From contig NZ_JAOVZW010000027.1 of assembly GCF_026460885.1 (NCBI RefSeq), forward strand, positions 1-64,000: 64,000 bases of DNA, given 5' to 3'. Shown one piece after another: positions 41,753-49,590 of the stretch. Both the position numbers and the translations under genes were made by a program. The notes beneath the pieces were generated by a model. That model saw only the letters and a list, made by a program, of their open reading frames with translations. It did no database searches and was not told the DNA's origin. Positions within the stretch are counted from its first letter, which is position 1. Each line of letters begins with the position of its first letter. The DNA comes from Chryseobacterium formosum. GTDB lineage: Bacteria; Bacteroidota; Bacteroidia; Flavobacteriales; Weeksellaceae.

Positions 41753-41971
41753 ATGGATACCCATGAATATATAAACGGAGAGATTACTGTCATTTGGCAG
41801 CCTCAGAAATGCATTCACTCTGCAGTTTGCGTAAAAACACTTCCGAAAGTGTACAACCCAAAAGCAAGACCATGGTTAAAACCTGAAAATGCAACACCAT
41901 CGGAACTTAAAAATCAAATAGACTTGTGCCCTTCCGGAGCATTAAGTTATAAATTTAATACAGAAAAATAA
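41753..41971 (+). CDS. Small (4Fe-4S)-binding protein, divergent mono-cluster type
   Basis: 72 residues. The Cys residues in PQKCIHSAVCVKTLPKVY and IDLCPSGALSY give three or four ligands for one [4Fe-4S] cluster, as in the Fer4_19 family; the KARPWLKPENA middle is also typical. It may pass electrons to a neighbouring reductase. Its stop codon overlaps the OsmC start codon by one base (TAATG), so translation is coupled. Confidence 0.85.
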   Translation: MDTHEYINGEITVIWQPQKCIHSAVCVKTLPKVYNPKARPWLKPENATPSELKNQIDLCPSGALSYKFNTEK

Positions 41972-42369
41972 TGTCAGTTATCGTAAAAGCAAGCTTAGGC
42001 ACAACAAAATATTATACTGAAGTTGTCGCAGGAGAAAATACTTTAATTACCGATGAACCCATTGATAAAGGCGGACAAAATAAAGGTTTTAATCCATTTG
42101 AAATTCTCGCAACTTCTTTGGCAAGCTGTACCGCAGCAACTCTAAGAATGTACATCGATAGAAAAGAATGGAACGTTGAAAAGATCGACGTAGAAGTCGA
42201 ATTAGAAAATTTTCCGCTGACAAAATTGGCAGTTTTCAAAAGAAGCATTAGTTTTGAAGGAACGGATTTAAGCGAAGATCAATTGAAAAGACTTCACGCC
42301 ATTGCAGATGCTTGTCCGGTGCACAAAATATTACTTAACGAAATACAAATTCAAACCAAATTTTCATAA
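41971..42369 (+). CDS. OsmC-family peroxiredoxin-like protein
   Basis: 132 residues. The two redox cysteines of the OsmC/Ohr fold are present: ATSLASCTAATLRMYIDRK (about Cys51) and AIADACPVHKILL (about Cys115). These proteins reduce organic hydroperoxides. The start overlaps the Fe-S protein stop, and the next gene begins two bases after its stop, so this is the middle of a tight operon. Confidence 0.9.
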   Translation: MSVIVKASLGTTKYYTEVVAGENTLITDEPIDKGGQNKGFNPFEILATSLASCTAATLRMYIDRKEWNVEKIDVEVELENFPLTKLAVFKRSISFEGTDLSEDQLKRLHAIADACPVHKILLNEIQIQTKFS

Positions 42370-42371
42370 AT

Positions 42372-42653
42372 ATGATAGAAGTAAAACAAAACAACGACGA
42401 AAAACACGGAAGCTTTGAAGCTTTAATCGATGGAAACAAAGCCGGATTAATGACTTATACTTGGGCAGGTGAAGATCGATTGATCATTGATCACACCGAA
42501 GTGGAAGAAGCTTACAACGGGAAAGGAGTAGGAAAAGAAATGCTAATTAAAGCCGTAGAATTTGCAAGAGAAAAAGGCAAAAAAATAATCCCTCTTTGTC
42601 CGTTTGCAAAAGCAACTTTTCAGAAAAATGAGGATTTGAGAGATGTTTTGTAG
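42372..42653 (+). CDS. Small GNAT-like N-acetyltransferase (YjdJ type)
   Basis: 93 residues. GSFEALIDGNKAGLMTYTWA, IIDHTEVEEAYNGKGVGKEM with the acetyl-CoA loop G-K-G-V-G-K, and KKIIPLCPFAKATFQKNEDL match the short GNAT family that also includes the gene at 38943. It starts two bases after the OsmC stop and ends the operon; a palindromic repeat follows. Confidence 0.87.
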   Translation: MIEVKQNNDEKHGSFEALIDGNKAGLMTYTWAGEDRLIIDHTEVEEAYNGKGVGKEMLIKAVEFAREKGKKIIPLCPFAKATFQKNEDLRDVL

Positions 42654-42708
42654 GTTGAGGCGAAGGTTAGGAAACTCGCTCAGAAAAAACAGATTTTCGC
42701 AGACTATA

Positions 42709-42772
42709 GCCACGAATGCACTAATTGTATTGTTAATATTTTTTATTAAGTAAAAATTCGTGCATTCGTGGC
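42709..42772. repeat. GCCACGAATGCAC palindrome
   Basis: GCCACGAATGCAC (42709-42721) and GTGCATTCGTGGC (42760-42772), perfect 13-bp arms with a 38-base AT-rich loop. It lies in the 304-base gap between the GNAT and symporter genes, which otherwise holds a CAGATTTTCGCAGA word and the symporter promoter. Confidence 0.75.
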
Positions 42773-42931
42773 AAATTAAATTCAATTCGTAAAGAAAGAA
42801 TATCAGTTGGTTTTACTTTTTCTTTACGGATTTTTTTGTTTTAAATCCTACCTATATTTTTTGTAAGTTATTATCTACCCAAAACTTCCATCATCCAAAA
42901 CTCAACTTCTCTCCCACTTCTTAAAAAAAAC

Positions 42932-42939
42932 TATATTTG
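42932..42939 (+). promoter_or_regulatory. -7 promoter box (TATATTTG) of the symporter gene
   Basis: Exact TAnnTTTG match, 18 bases before ATG 42958. The in-frame TTG at 42937 is part of the box and is not taken as start. Confidence 0.55.
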
Positions 42940-42957
42940 CTGAAATTAATTTCAAGC

Positions 42958-44532
42958 ATGAATCCGGGAACGACACTTTTAATCTTTGTCTTTGTTTATT
43001 TCGTGGGACTTTTGGTGATTTCTTATATCACAAGCCGAAATTCCGATAATCAATCGTTTTTTATCGGTAACAAAAAAAGTAAATGGTGGCTTGTTGCTTT
43101 CGGAATGATCGGAACCAGCTTAAGTGGTGTTACCTTTATTTCAGTTCCTGGTACAGTCGGAAAAATGACCGGAAGCGAATATATTTTCGGAGGTTTCGAA
43201 TATTATATGATGGTTATCGGGTTTTTTATCGGATATTTTATCGTTGCCGCCATTCTACTTCCACTTTATTATAAGATGAACCTTACTTCTATTTACACTT
43301 ATTTAGGGAAAAGATTCAACGTTGAAGCACACAAAATTGGTTCTGTATTTTTCATTGTTTCAAGAGCAATTGGGGCAACTGCAAGATTATATTTGGTAGT
43401 GAATGTTTTACAAATTTTCCTTCTTGAAGGTTTGGGAGTTCCGTTTTGGGTAACTGCATTAGTACTTTTATTGATGGTGCTTTTGTACACTTTTGAAGGT
43501 GGCGTAAAAACAATTGTGATTACCGATACTCTACAGACTTCTTTTATGATTATCAGTTTAATTGCGTGTATTGTTTATATTTTATCCAACTTAAATTTAT
43601 CTTTCGGAGAAGCTTACACGATTTTAGAACAGAAAAACTATACGCATTTCATTAATTTCGATCCCAATTCCAAAACATTTTTCTTAAAAACCATTTTAGG
43701 TGGAATCTTCATTACCATTGCAATGACTGGATTAGATCAGGAAATGATGCAGAAAAATATCTCGGTTGATAATCTTCAGAATTCAAAGAAAAATATGCTG
43801 ACTTTCGCAGGAACGTTGCTTTTCGTAAACCTTGCTTTCTTGTTTTTAGGCGGATTGCTTTACCTTTTTGCGCTTCAAAATGGTGCAGGATATTCTCAAA
43901 TTACGAATATTGTCGAAGGTAAAGAAGTTGTTTCAAATGTTTTCGGATTTAAAGATGCTACAGGAAAGATTATCAATGTAATGGGAGACGATTTATTTCC
44001 TTCTTTGTCACTTCAAGGGCATTTCCCTATGATTATTTCGGTGATTTTTATTATTGGTTTGATTTCCGCACTTTTCCCTTCTGCAGATGGAGCTTTAACG
44101 GCGGTTACGAGTTCTTATTGTGTAGATTTACTGAATTTAAATGAAGATAAAAACAAAACCGAAAAAGAGAAAAAACGTTTGAGAATGAAAGTTCACTTGA
44201 CGTTTACCGTAGTTTTCTTTATTTTAATTATGGTTTTCAAAGCAATGAATGATAAGTCAATTGTTTATTTAATAATGGAAATCGCTGGTTATACTTATGG
44301 ACCACTTCTCGGACTTTTCGCTTTCGGAATCTTTACTAAATTTAAAATTTCAACAAAATATTCAATTCTTGCTGTGACGCTTTTGGCGCCGGTATTAACT
44401 TACATTATTAATATGTTGGTCACCAATTATACAGATTATAGAATTGGCGTAGAACTAATTATTCTGAATGGGTTGTTAACTTTCATTGGATTGTGGCTGG
44501 TGAAGAATAAGAATTATTTGAAGGTGGTTTAG
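42958..44532 (+). CDS. Sodium:solute symporter (SSS family)
   Basis: 524 residues from ATG 42958 (MNPGTTLLIFVFVYFVGLLV). About 13-14 hydrophobic helices. Family marks: SDNQSFFIGNKKSKWWLVAF at the first loop, GTSLSGVTFISVPGTVG in helix 2 with sodium-binding residues, SRAIGATARLYLVVNVLQIF, LYTFEGGVKTIVITDTLQT, and LFPSADGALTAVTSSYCVDL. It imports a solute with Na+ across the inner membrane; sugar, sialic acid and proline types cannot be told apart here. A terminator lies at 44673-44697. Confidence 0.9.
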   Translation: MNPGTTLLIFVFVYFVGLLVISYITSRNSDNQSFFIGNKKSKWWLVAFGMIGTSLSGVTFISVPGTVGKMTGSEYIFGGFEYYMMVIGFFIGYFIVAAILLPLYYKMNLTSIYTYLGKRFNVEAHKIGSVFFIVSRAIGATARLYLVVNVLQIFLLEGLGVPFWVTALVLLLMVLLYTFEGGVKTIVITDTLQTSFMIISLIACIVYILSNLNLSFGEAYTILEQKNYTHFINFDPNSKTFFLKTILGGIFITIAMTGLDQEMMQKNISVDNLQNSKKNMLTFAGTLLFVNLAFLFLGGLLYLFALQNGAGYSQITNIVEGKEVVSNVFGFKDATGKIINVMGDDLFPSLSLQGHFPMIISVIFIIGLISALFPSADGALTAVTSSYCVDLLNLNEDKNKTEKEKKRLRMKVHLTFTVVFFILIMVFKAMNDKSIVYLIMEIAGYTYGPLLGLFAFGIFTKFKISTKYSILAVTLLAPVLTYIINMLVTNYTDYRIGVELIILNGLLTFIGLWLVKNKNYLKVV

Positions 44533-44540
44533 AATAATTT

Positions 44541-44610
44541 GGGCAGCTTTTTCCGCCTTCCGCTCTCGCTTTTTTGTTTCACAAAAAGAGCTCCGCTCAA
44601 GTCGGGCTGC
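44541..44610 (-). repeat. Dispersed intergenic repeat, copy 2
   Basis: Read on the minus strand it starts GCAGCCCGACTTGAGCGGAG and ends AGCGGAAGGCGGAAAAAGCTG, matching the copy at 8514-8599 at both ends; the middle is 16 bases shorter. It follows the symporter stop codon. Confidence 0.75.
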
Positions 44611-44672
44611 GAAATTTGTCATAATAAAAACTTTGTTGAAGAATCTAAATTTTCTCAAAGTGAAGCATAATA

Positions 44673-44697
44673 AAATCCGGATTCAAAGTCCGGATTT
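44673..44697 (+). terminator. Terminator after the symporter gene
   Basis: AAATCCGGA (44673-44681), loop TTCAAAG, TCCGGATTT (44689-44697) and T residues. Confidence 0.8.
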
Positions 44698-44726
44698 TTG
44701 CATTTCCGTAAGCCGACAAAAAATTG

Positions 44727-44734
44727 TAGATTTG
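44727..44734 (+). promoter_or_regulatory. -7 promoter box (TAGATTTG) of the transketolase genes
   Basis: Exact TAnnTTTG match, 21 bases before ATG 44756. Confidence 0.5.
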
Positions 44735-44755
44735 TGTGCAAATAAATCAAAAAGA

Positions 44756-45607
44756 ATGAGTAAAAGTATTGAAGAGCTGAAATCTCTTACAACACAGATC
44801 AGAAGAGACATTTTAAGAATGGTTCACGCTGTAAATTCAGGTCATCCAGGTGGAAGTTTAGGCTGTACAGAGTACTTCACAGCACTTTATGGAAAAGTAA
44901 TGAACTACAAATTACCATTCACTATGGAAGGTAAAAACGAGGATCATTTCTATCTTTCAAACGGTCACATTTCGCCGGTTTTCTATTCTACTTTAGCTAG
45001 ATTTGGCTTCTTTCCGGTTGACGAATTAAGAACTTTCAGAAAGCTTGATTCAAGATTACAAGGTCACCCTACAACTCATGAAGGTTTGGAAGGAATTAGA
45101 ATTGCTTCAGGATCTTTAGGACAGGGACTTTCTGTTGCTTTAGGTGTTGCGCAAGGGAAAAAATTAGACGGAGATCAATCTTTGGTTTATACACTTCATG
45201 GTGACGGAGAATTGCAGGAAGGTCAGGTTTGGGAAGCTTTGATGTATGCTTCAGCTAAAAAAGTAGATAACATCATCTCTACCATTGACTATAACGGACA
45301 GCAAATAGACGGAAGTACAGAAAATGTACTTTCATTAGGAAATCTTCATGCAAAATTGGAAGCTTTCGGATGGACAGTTTTGGAAGAGAAAAACGGTAAC
45401 GATCTTGAAGCTGTGATTGCAATTTTAGAATTGGCGAAAACAGAAACAGGAAAAGGGAAACCCGTTGCAATCATTCTTCACACAATTATGGGTAATGGCG
45501 TTGATTACATGATGGGAACTCACGCTTGGCACGGTAAAGCTCCTAATGATGAGCAATTGGATACGGCTTTCAAACAATTATACCTAGAAGCTCCAGCTGA
45601 TTATTAA
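44756..45607 (+). CDS. Transketolase, N-terminal subunit
   Basis: 283 residues from ATG 44756 (MSKSIEELKSLTTQIRRDIL). The frame is open upstream to 44633, but that part lies across the terminator and promoter, so it is excluded. It holds the thiamine-diphosphate phosphate-binding half: NSGHPGGSLGCTEYFTALYG, DHFYLSNGHISPVFYSTLAR, and the magnesium site HGDGELQEGQVWEALMYASA with the later DYNGQQID. The enzyme moves two-carbon units in the pentose phosphate pathway. The C-terminal subunit is the next gene. Confidence 0.92.
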   Translation: MSKSIEELKSLTTQIRRDILRMVHAVNSGHPGGSLGCTEYFTALYGKVMNYKLPFTMEGKNEDHFYLSNGHISPVFYSTLARFGFFPVDELRTFRKLDSRLQGHPTTHEGLEGIRIASGSLGQGLSVALGVAQGKKLDGDQSLVYTLHGDGELQEGQVWEALMYASAKKVDNIISTIDYNGQQIDGSTENVLSLGNLHAKLEAFGWTVLEEKNGNDLEAVIAILELAKTETGKGKPVAIILHTIMGNGVDYMMGTHAWHGKAPNDEQLDTAFKQLYLEAPADY

Positions 45608-45609
45608 TT

Positions 45610-45672
45610 ATAAATGATAAATTATCATCGATAAATGATAAGATTCAATATCATTGATCACATATCATTTAT
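45610..45672. repeat. ATGATAA word repeat between the transketolase genes
   Basis: ATAAATGATA occurs at 45610-45619 and 45631-45640, its complement TATCATTTAT at 45663-45672, and TGATAAATTATCA (45616-45628) is itself palindromic. It fills the 88-base gap between two genes of one operon, so it should be part of the mRNA. Confidence 0.65.
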
Positions 45673-45695
45673 CAATTATCAAAATTTAAATTCTC

Positions 45696-46640
45696 ATGAA
45701 ATATACATATACAGAAAAAAAAGATACACGTTCAGGTTTTGGGGCTGGTTTAGCCGAATTGGCTGATAAAAACCCTAATGTTGTTGCACTTTGTGCAGAC
45801 CTTATCGGTTCTTTGAAAATGGAAAAATTCATCGAAAAAGCTCCTGAAAGATTTTACCAGGTTGGTATCGCAGAAGCAAACATGATGGGTCTTGCTGCAG
45901 GTTTAAGCATCACAGGAAAAATTCCTTTTACGGGAACTTTTGCTAACTTTTCTACTTCAAGAGTGTATGACCAGATTCGTCAGTCCATCGCATATTCAGA
46001 TAAAAACGTTAAAATCTGTGCTTCTCACGCAGGTCTTACTTTAGGAGAAGACGGTGCAACACATCAGGTTTTGGAAGATATCGGGATGATGAAAATGCTT
46101 CCGGGAATGACGGTTATCAATCCTTGTGATTACAACCAGACAAAAGCTGCGACTTTAGCAATTGCAGATCATCATGGTCCTGTTTATTTAAGATTCGGAA
46201 GACCAACTGTTCCTGTTTTTATTCCGGAAGATATGCCTTTCGAAATCGGAAAAGGAATTCTTTTGCAGGAAGGAACTGATGTAACAATCGTTGCAACAGG
46301 TCACCTGGTTTGGGAATCTTTAGTTGCTGCAGATGAGCTTGAAAAAGAAGGTATTTCTTGTGAAGTAATCAATATTCACACAATTAAACCTTTAGACGAA
46401 GAAATCATTTTAAAATCAGTTGAAAAAACCGGTAAAATCGTTACTGCTGAAGAGCACAACTATTTAGGAGGTTTAGGAGAATCTATTGCCGGAATGTTGG
46501 CAAGAAGAAGACCTACAAGACAGGAATTTGTTGCGGTAAATGATACTTTCGGAGAATCTGCAACCCCTGCAGAATTAATGAAGAAATATAAAATCGATGC
46601 TGCTGCTGTGAAAGAGGCGGTAAAGAGAATTTTAGCTTAA
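45696..46640 (+). CDS. Transketolase, C-terminal subunit
   Basis: 314 residues. It carries the pyrimidine-binding domain and C-terminal domain: [20 protein letters not shown] with the catalytic Glu that activates the cofactor, [32 protein letters not shown], and [20 protein letters not shown]. Together with the preceding gene it forms one functional transketolase. A strong terminator follows. Confidence 0.92.
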   Translation: MKYTYTEKKDTRSGFGAGLAELADKNPNVVALCADLIGSLKMEKFIEKAPERFYQVGIAEANMMGLAAGLSITGKIPFTGTFANFSTSRVYDQIRQSIAYSDKNVKICASHAGLTLGEDGATHQVLEDIGMMKMLPGMTVINPCDYNQTKAATLAIADHHGPVYLRFGRPTVPVFIPEDMPFEIGKGILLQEGTDVTIVATGHLVWESLVAADELEKEGISCEVINIHTIKPLDEEIILKSVEKTGKIVTAEEHNYLGGLGESIAGMLARRRPTRQEFVAVNDTFGESATPAELMKKYKIDAAAVKEAVKRILA

Positions 46641-46658
46641 TATTTTCTAACATATATG

Positions 46659-46685
46659 AAAAGCATCCAAAATTTGGATGCTTTT
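46659..46685 (+). terminator. Terminator of the transketolase operon
   Basis: AAAAGCATCCAAA (46659-46671) and TTTGGATGCTTTT (46673-46685), followed by T-rich sequence. Confidence 0.85.
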
Positions 46686-46760
46686 TTATTTTTTTCAGTT
46701 TCGCTCCTACGGAGCTCAAATATTACAGACATATTATTTCTTTATCTTTAAAACAAAAAA

Positions 46761-46782
46761 GTCGAAAGATTTCTCTTCCGAC
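46761..46782 (-). terminator. Terminator of the VCBS-repeat gene
   Basis: On the minus strand GTCGGAAGA, GAAA, TCTTTCGAC (one G-U pair), then a TTTTTT run. A GAAA tetraloop makes this a very stable hairpin. Confidence 0.8.
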
Positions 46783-46846
46783 CATAACCAATACAAATTG
46801 ATTCTCTCAGTTTAATTCGAGTTTAAAATCAAATTCAAACTGCTAC

Positions 46847-48559
46847 TTATTTGATCATTAGTTTTTTGTTAACCCAATTATCTTTAATCTTAATTTTCAG
46901 GATGTACATCCCTTTCGAAAGATCAGAAACGTTGATTGACTGATCACTGTTGAGTTGTACATTTAGCTTTTTTCCATCCATTGAGTACATTTCTACTATG
47001 GAAGCCGTTTCACCTTTAATGAAAACTTTTTCAGAAGCTGGGTTTGGATATATTGACAGTTGCGTTTTCGAAGAGAAATCATTTACACTTAATGTATGTT
47101 CAACAGACGGATCAGAATAAACTTTTGATGCATCAATTGATCTCACACTCCAGTACACATCTTGAATCGATGGATCAAGTGTTAAAAACCAAGAAGGTGT
47201 CGTCACAATATATTTTGCGACATCTTGCGCTCCCGGAGTTGTTCCCACTTTAATTTCATATTGTAATGCATTTACAGAAGTTTTATCGTCTGTCGCACCA
47301 CTCCATGTGAAATTGAACGTATTTCCGGTTTTTGTTAAATTTAAATTTGCCGGAGCGGTTGGTTTTAAATTCGTTGATGTGGAAGTATTTTTATATAATT
47401 TGGTAAATGAATTCAAATCCGGATCTGCCCAATCAAAACCAGTCATTAAAACGTCTAAATGATTGTTTCCATCATAATCAAAAAGTCTTACATTTCCTGT
47501 TCCGCCTAAATTATACAAAGAAGTATTGGTTGCTTTTGTAAAAGAATTGGAAGTTGGATTGTATAGAAATACATTAACAACTCCGTCATTATTTGCATCA
47601 TCACCAATGACGATAAAATCATAGTATCCATCGTTATTAAGATCTCCAACATCAACACTTGAGGCCGAAAGACCTTCATTGGGTATTTCAATTTCGGCAA
47701 ACTGCCCCGTTCCATCGTTCATAAAAATGCCAAGATATTCATCATAATTATCATCCTGACCAATTGCGACCAAATCAAGAAAACCGTCGCCATTAAAGTC
47801 CGCATAAGTCATTTTCCCACTTGCTAAAGGTAAAAGAGTTTGAGATAACTGAAGTCCGTTACTTGAATTTAAGTAAGTTTTAAAAACAGGACTTGTATTT
47901 TCATCATAACCAAAAACCACAACATCCAGAAGATTATCATTATTTAAATCTAAAACCTTAAAACTACCATTCTGAGTTCCCGGAAGCCACGACTGATTTA
48001 GTTGAAAACCATTTCCGGAGTTTTGATAAAGACTCAAATCATTGACAAAACCAGTTCCATCAACGTATTGTGTACCATTAATAGCATAATCTTGTTTTCC
48101 ATCGTGATTTAAATCAAAAACTTCAATTGAACCGTAGATTTTCCCTGCAGTATCTTCCACTTTTGAAAACCCTGTTCCGTTATTCAGAAATCGATAATGC
48201 TTATAATTAACAACATTATTATAGCTCAAACCTGTGGAAACGATATCGAGCAAACCATCATTATTATAGTCTATAAATTTAATATCTCCTAAATGCGTAA
48301 CATCGGTTCCCAGATTTCCATACGCTGAAAAAATACCGTTATTGTTGGAATAAATTTCATTAAATGTAATATCGGCATTTCCGTCTGCATCATTATCTAT
48401 TGCGCCATTGTAAACAACATCTGGTTTACCGTCGTTATTAAAATCTCCAATGGCACTTGAGCCATAATAGAAATTTTTGATGTTGGTAGAAACCTCAGAA
48501 AATGTCTGCGACTGAAACATCATCGGAATAAAAAAGGCAAAAACATATAATCTTTTCAT
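46847..48559 (-). CDS. Secreted FG-GAP/VCBS-repeat protein with FN3 and T9SS sorting tail
   Basis: 570 residues from ATG 48559 (MKRLYVFAFFIPMMFQSQ), which gives a signal peptide at once. Residues 30-395 contain about seven FG-GAP/VCBS repeats with calcium-loop motifs such as GDFNNDGKPDVVYN, IDYNNDGLLDIVSTG, ADFNGDGFLDLVAIG and GDLNNDGYYDFIVIG, expected to form a beta-propeller. Residues 400-490 are FN3-like, and the end is a type A sorting domain (LSIYPNPASEKVFI ... LSKGMYILKIK). It is probably a surface adhesin or binding protein. TATCTTTG at 48594-48587 is its likely -7 box. Confidence 0.88.
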   Translation of the reverse strand: MKRLYVFAFFIPMMFQSQTFSEVSTNIKNFYYGSSAIGDFNNDGKPDVVYNGAIDNDADGNADITFNEIYSNNNGIFSAYGNLGTDVTHLGDIKFIDYNNDGLLDIVSTGLSYNNVVNYKHYRFLNNGTGFSKVEDTAGKIYGSIEVFDLNHDGKQDYAINGTQYVDGTGFVNDLSLYQNSGNGFQLNQSWLPGTQNGSFKVLDLNNDNLLDVVVFGYDENTSPVFKTYLNSSNGLQLSQTLLPLASGKMTYADFNGDGFLDLVAIGQDDNYDEYLGIFMNDGTGQFAEIEIPNEGLSASSVDVGDLNNDGYYDFIVIGDDANNDGVVNVFLYNPTSNSFTKATNTSLYNLGGTGNVRLFDYDGNNHLDVLMTGFDWADPDLNSFTKLYKNTSTSTNLKPTAPANLNLTKTGNTFNFTWSGATDDKTSVNALQYEIKVGTTPGAQDVAKYIVTTPSWFLTLDPSIQDVYWSVRSIDASKVYSDPSVEHTLSVNDFSSKTQLSIYPNPASEKVFIKGETASIVEMYSMDGKKLNVQLNSDQSINVSDLSKGMYILKIKIKDNWVNKKLMIK

Positions 48560-48586
48560 TTTATTTTTATTTAGATTAATTAAAAA

Positions 48587-48594
48587 CAAAGATA
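48587..48594 (-). promoter_or_regulatory. -7 promoter box (TATCTTTG) of the VCBS-repeat gene
   Basis: Exact TAnnTTTG match on the minus strand, 27 bases before the ATG at 48559. Confidence 0.55.
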
Positions 48595-48798
48595 GCCTCA
48601 AATATTATTTTAAAGGTTTTATTGAGACTGACATTTATCATCTGCTCAAGTATAAAAGACATTTTACAATGTTCTTAAATTTGTAACTCATTAAAACTGA
48701 CAAATAATTATTAGAAAATTTATCTAAAGACTTGTCTATCTAAAAAATTATTTGTTATTTTGCAACCTCAAATATTATACAAATAAGAACATCGAGAT

Positions 48799-49041
48799 AT
48801 GTCAAGAATTTGCCAGATAACAGGAAAGCGTGCAATGGTTGGTAACAACGTTTCCCACGCTAATAACAAAACGAAGCGTCGTTTTGAAATTAACTTATTG
48901 GAAAAGAAATTTTACCTTCCAGAGCAAGACAAGCACGTTACGCTTAAAGTTTCAGCTCATGGATTGAGAATCATTAACAAGATTGGAATCGAAGAAGCTA
49001 TCGAAAGAGGCATCAGAGAAGGATTGATTAAAAAGAACTAA
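48799..49041 (+). CDS. rpmB: 50S ribosomal protein L28
   Basis: 80 residues ([20 protein letters not shown]). The family start and [20 protein letters not shown] are clear. bL28 is a structural protein of the large subunit. It is followed three bases after its stop by rpmG. A TTATTTTGC promoter-like box lies about 30 bases upstream. Confidence 0.95.
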   Translation: MSRICQITGKRAMVGNNVSHANNKTKRRFEINLLEKKFYLPEQDKHVTLKVSAHGLRIINKIGIEEAIERGIREGLIKKN

Positions 49042-49044
49042 ATC

Positions 49045-49227
49045 ATGGCAAAAAAAGGAAATAGAGTTCAAGTAATTCTTGAATGTACAGAGCACAAAGA
49101 AAGTGGTATGCCGGGAATGTCTAGATACATTTCTACAAAAAATAAAAAGAACACTACAGAAAGATTGGAATTGAAAAAATACAATCCGGTTCTTAAGAGA
49201 TCTACCCTTCACAAAGAAATCAAGTAA
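49045..49227 (+). CDS. rpmG: 50S ribosomal protein L33
   Basis: 60 residues ([20 protein letters not shown]). It lacks the CxxC pairs of zinc-binding L33 forms: only one Cys (ECTEH) remains, so this is a zinc-independent version. The ending [15 protein letters not shown] matches the family. It lies in the middle of the rpmB-rpmG-DUF4295 operon. Confidence 0.95.
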   Translation: MAKKGNRVQVILECTEHKESGMPGMSRYISTKNKKNTTERLELKKYNPVLKRSTLHKEIK

Positions 49228-49246
49228 TTTATAAATATAATTTACC

Positions 49247-49399
49247 ATGGCAAAGAAAGTAGTAGCAACCCTACAAAGCGGACAGTCAAAAAAAATGACT
49301 AAAGTTGTGAAAATGGTGAAGTCATCTAAATCAGATGCTTACGTTTTCGAAGAAAAAGTAATGAATGCAGACGAAGTAGACGCTTATTTGAAAAAATAA
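49247..49399 (+). CDS. DUF4295 protein, probable Bacteroidetes-specific ribosomal protein
   Basis: 50 residues from ATG 49247 to TAA 49399, beginning MAKKVVATLQSGQSKKMTKV and ending NADEVDAYLKK. Short and basic, it matches DUF4295, found only in Bacteroidetes and always next to L28 and L33. The Flavobacterium johnsoniae ribosome structure revealed an extra large-subunit protein named bL38; from memory I believe it is this family, but I cannot verify it here. It is the last gene before a terminator. Confidence 0.85.
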   Translation: MAKKVVATLQSGQSKKMTKVVKMVKSSKSDAYVFEEKVMNADEVDAYLKK

Positions 49400-49421
49400 T
49401 CAGTTACTTTATTTACAATAT

Positions 49422-49450
49422 AAAAACTACTCATTTTTTGGGTAGTTTTT
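49422..49450 (+). terminator. Terminator after the L28-L33-DUF4295 operon
   Basis: AAAAACTAC (49422-49430) and GTAGTTTTT (49442-49450), followed by TT; TC/GG flank the loop. Confidence 0.75.
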
Positions 49451-49454
49451 TTGT

Positions 49455-49462
49455 TATCTTTG
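49455..49462 (+). promoter_or_regulatory. -7 promoter box (TATCTTTG) of ftsY
   Basis: Exact TAnnTTTG match directly after the preceding terminator, 128 bases before the ftsY ATG. The long leader would include the palindrome at 49481-49561. Confidence 0.5.
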
Positions 49463-49480
49463 CTTTTGATAGAGCTGGAT

Positions 49481-49561
49481 GTTAGAAGCTGGATGTCAGA
49501 TGTTCCAACAAGTGAAAACATACAATGGTAAACATCAAACTTCCCACAACCAGCTTCCAAC
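49481..49561. repeat. Inverted word repeat in the ftsY leader
   Basis: GTTAGAAGCTGG (49481-49492) faces CCAGCTTCCAAC (49550-49561) with one mismatch; AGCTGGATGT occurs twice (49473 and 49488) and AAACATCAAAC gives a partial complement. It lies between the -7 box and the start codon and so would be transcribed into the ftsY leader. Confidence 0.6.
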
Positions 49562-49590
49562 AATAAACAAAATTTCCATATTTCATAAAA

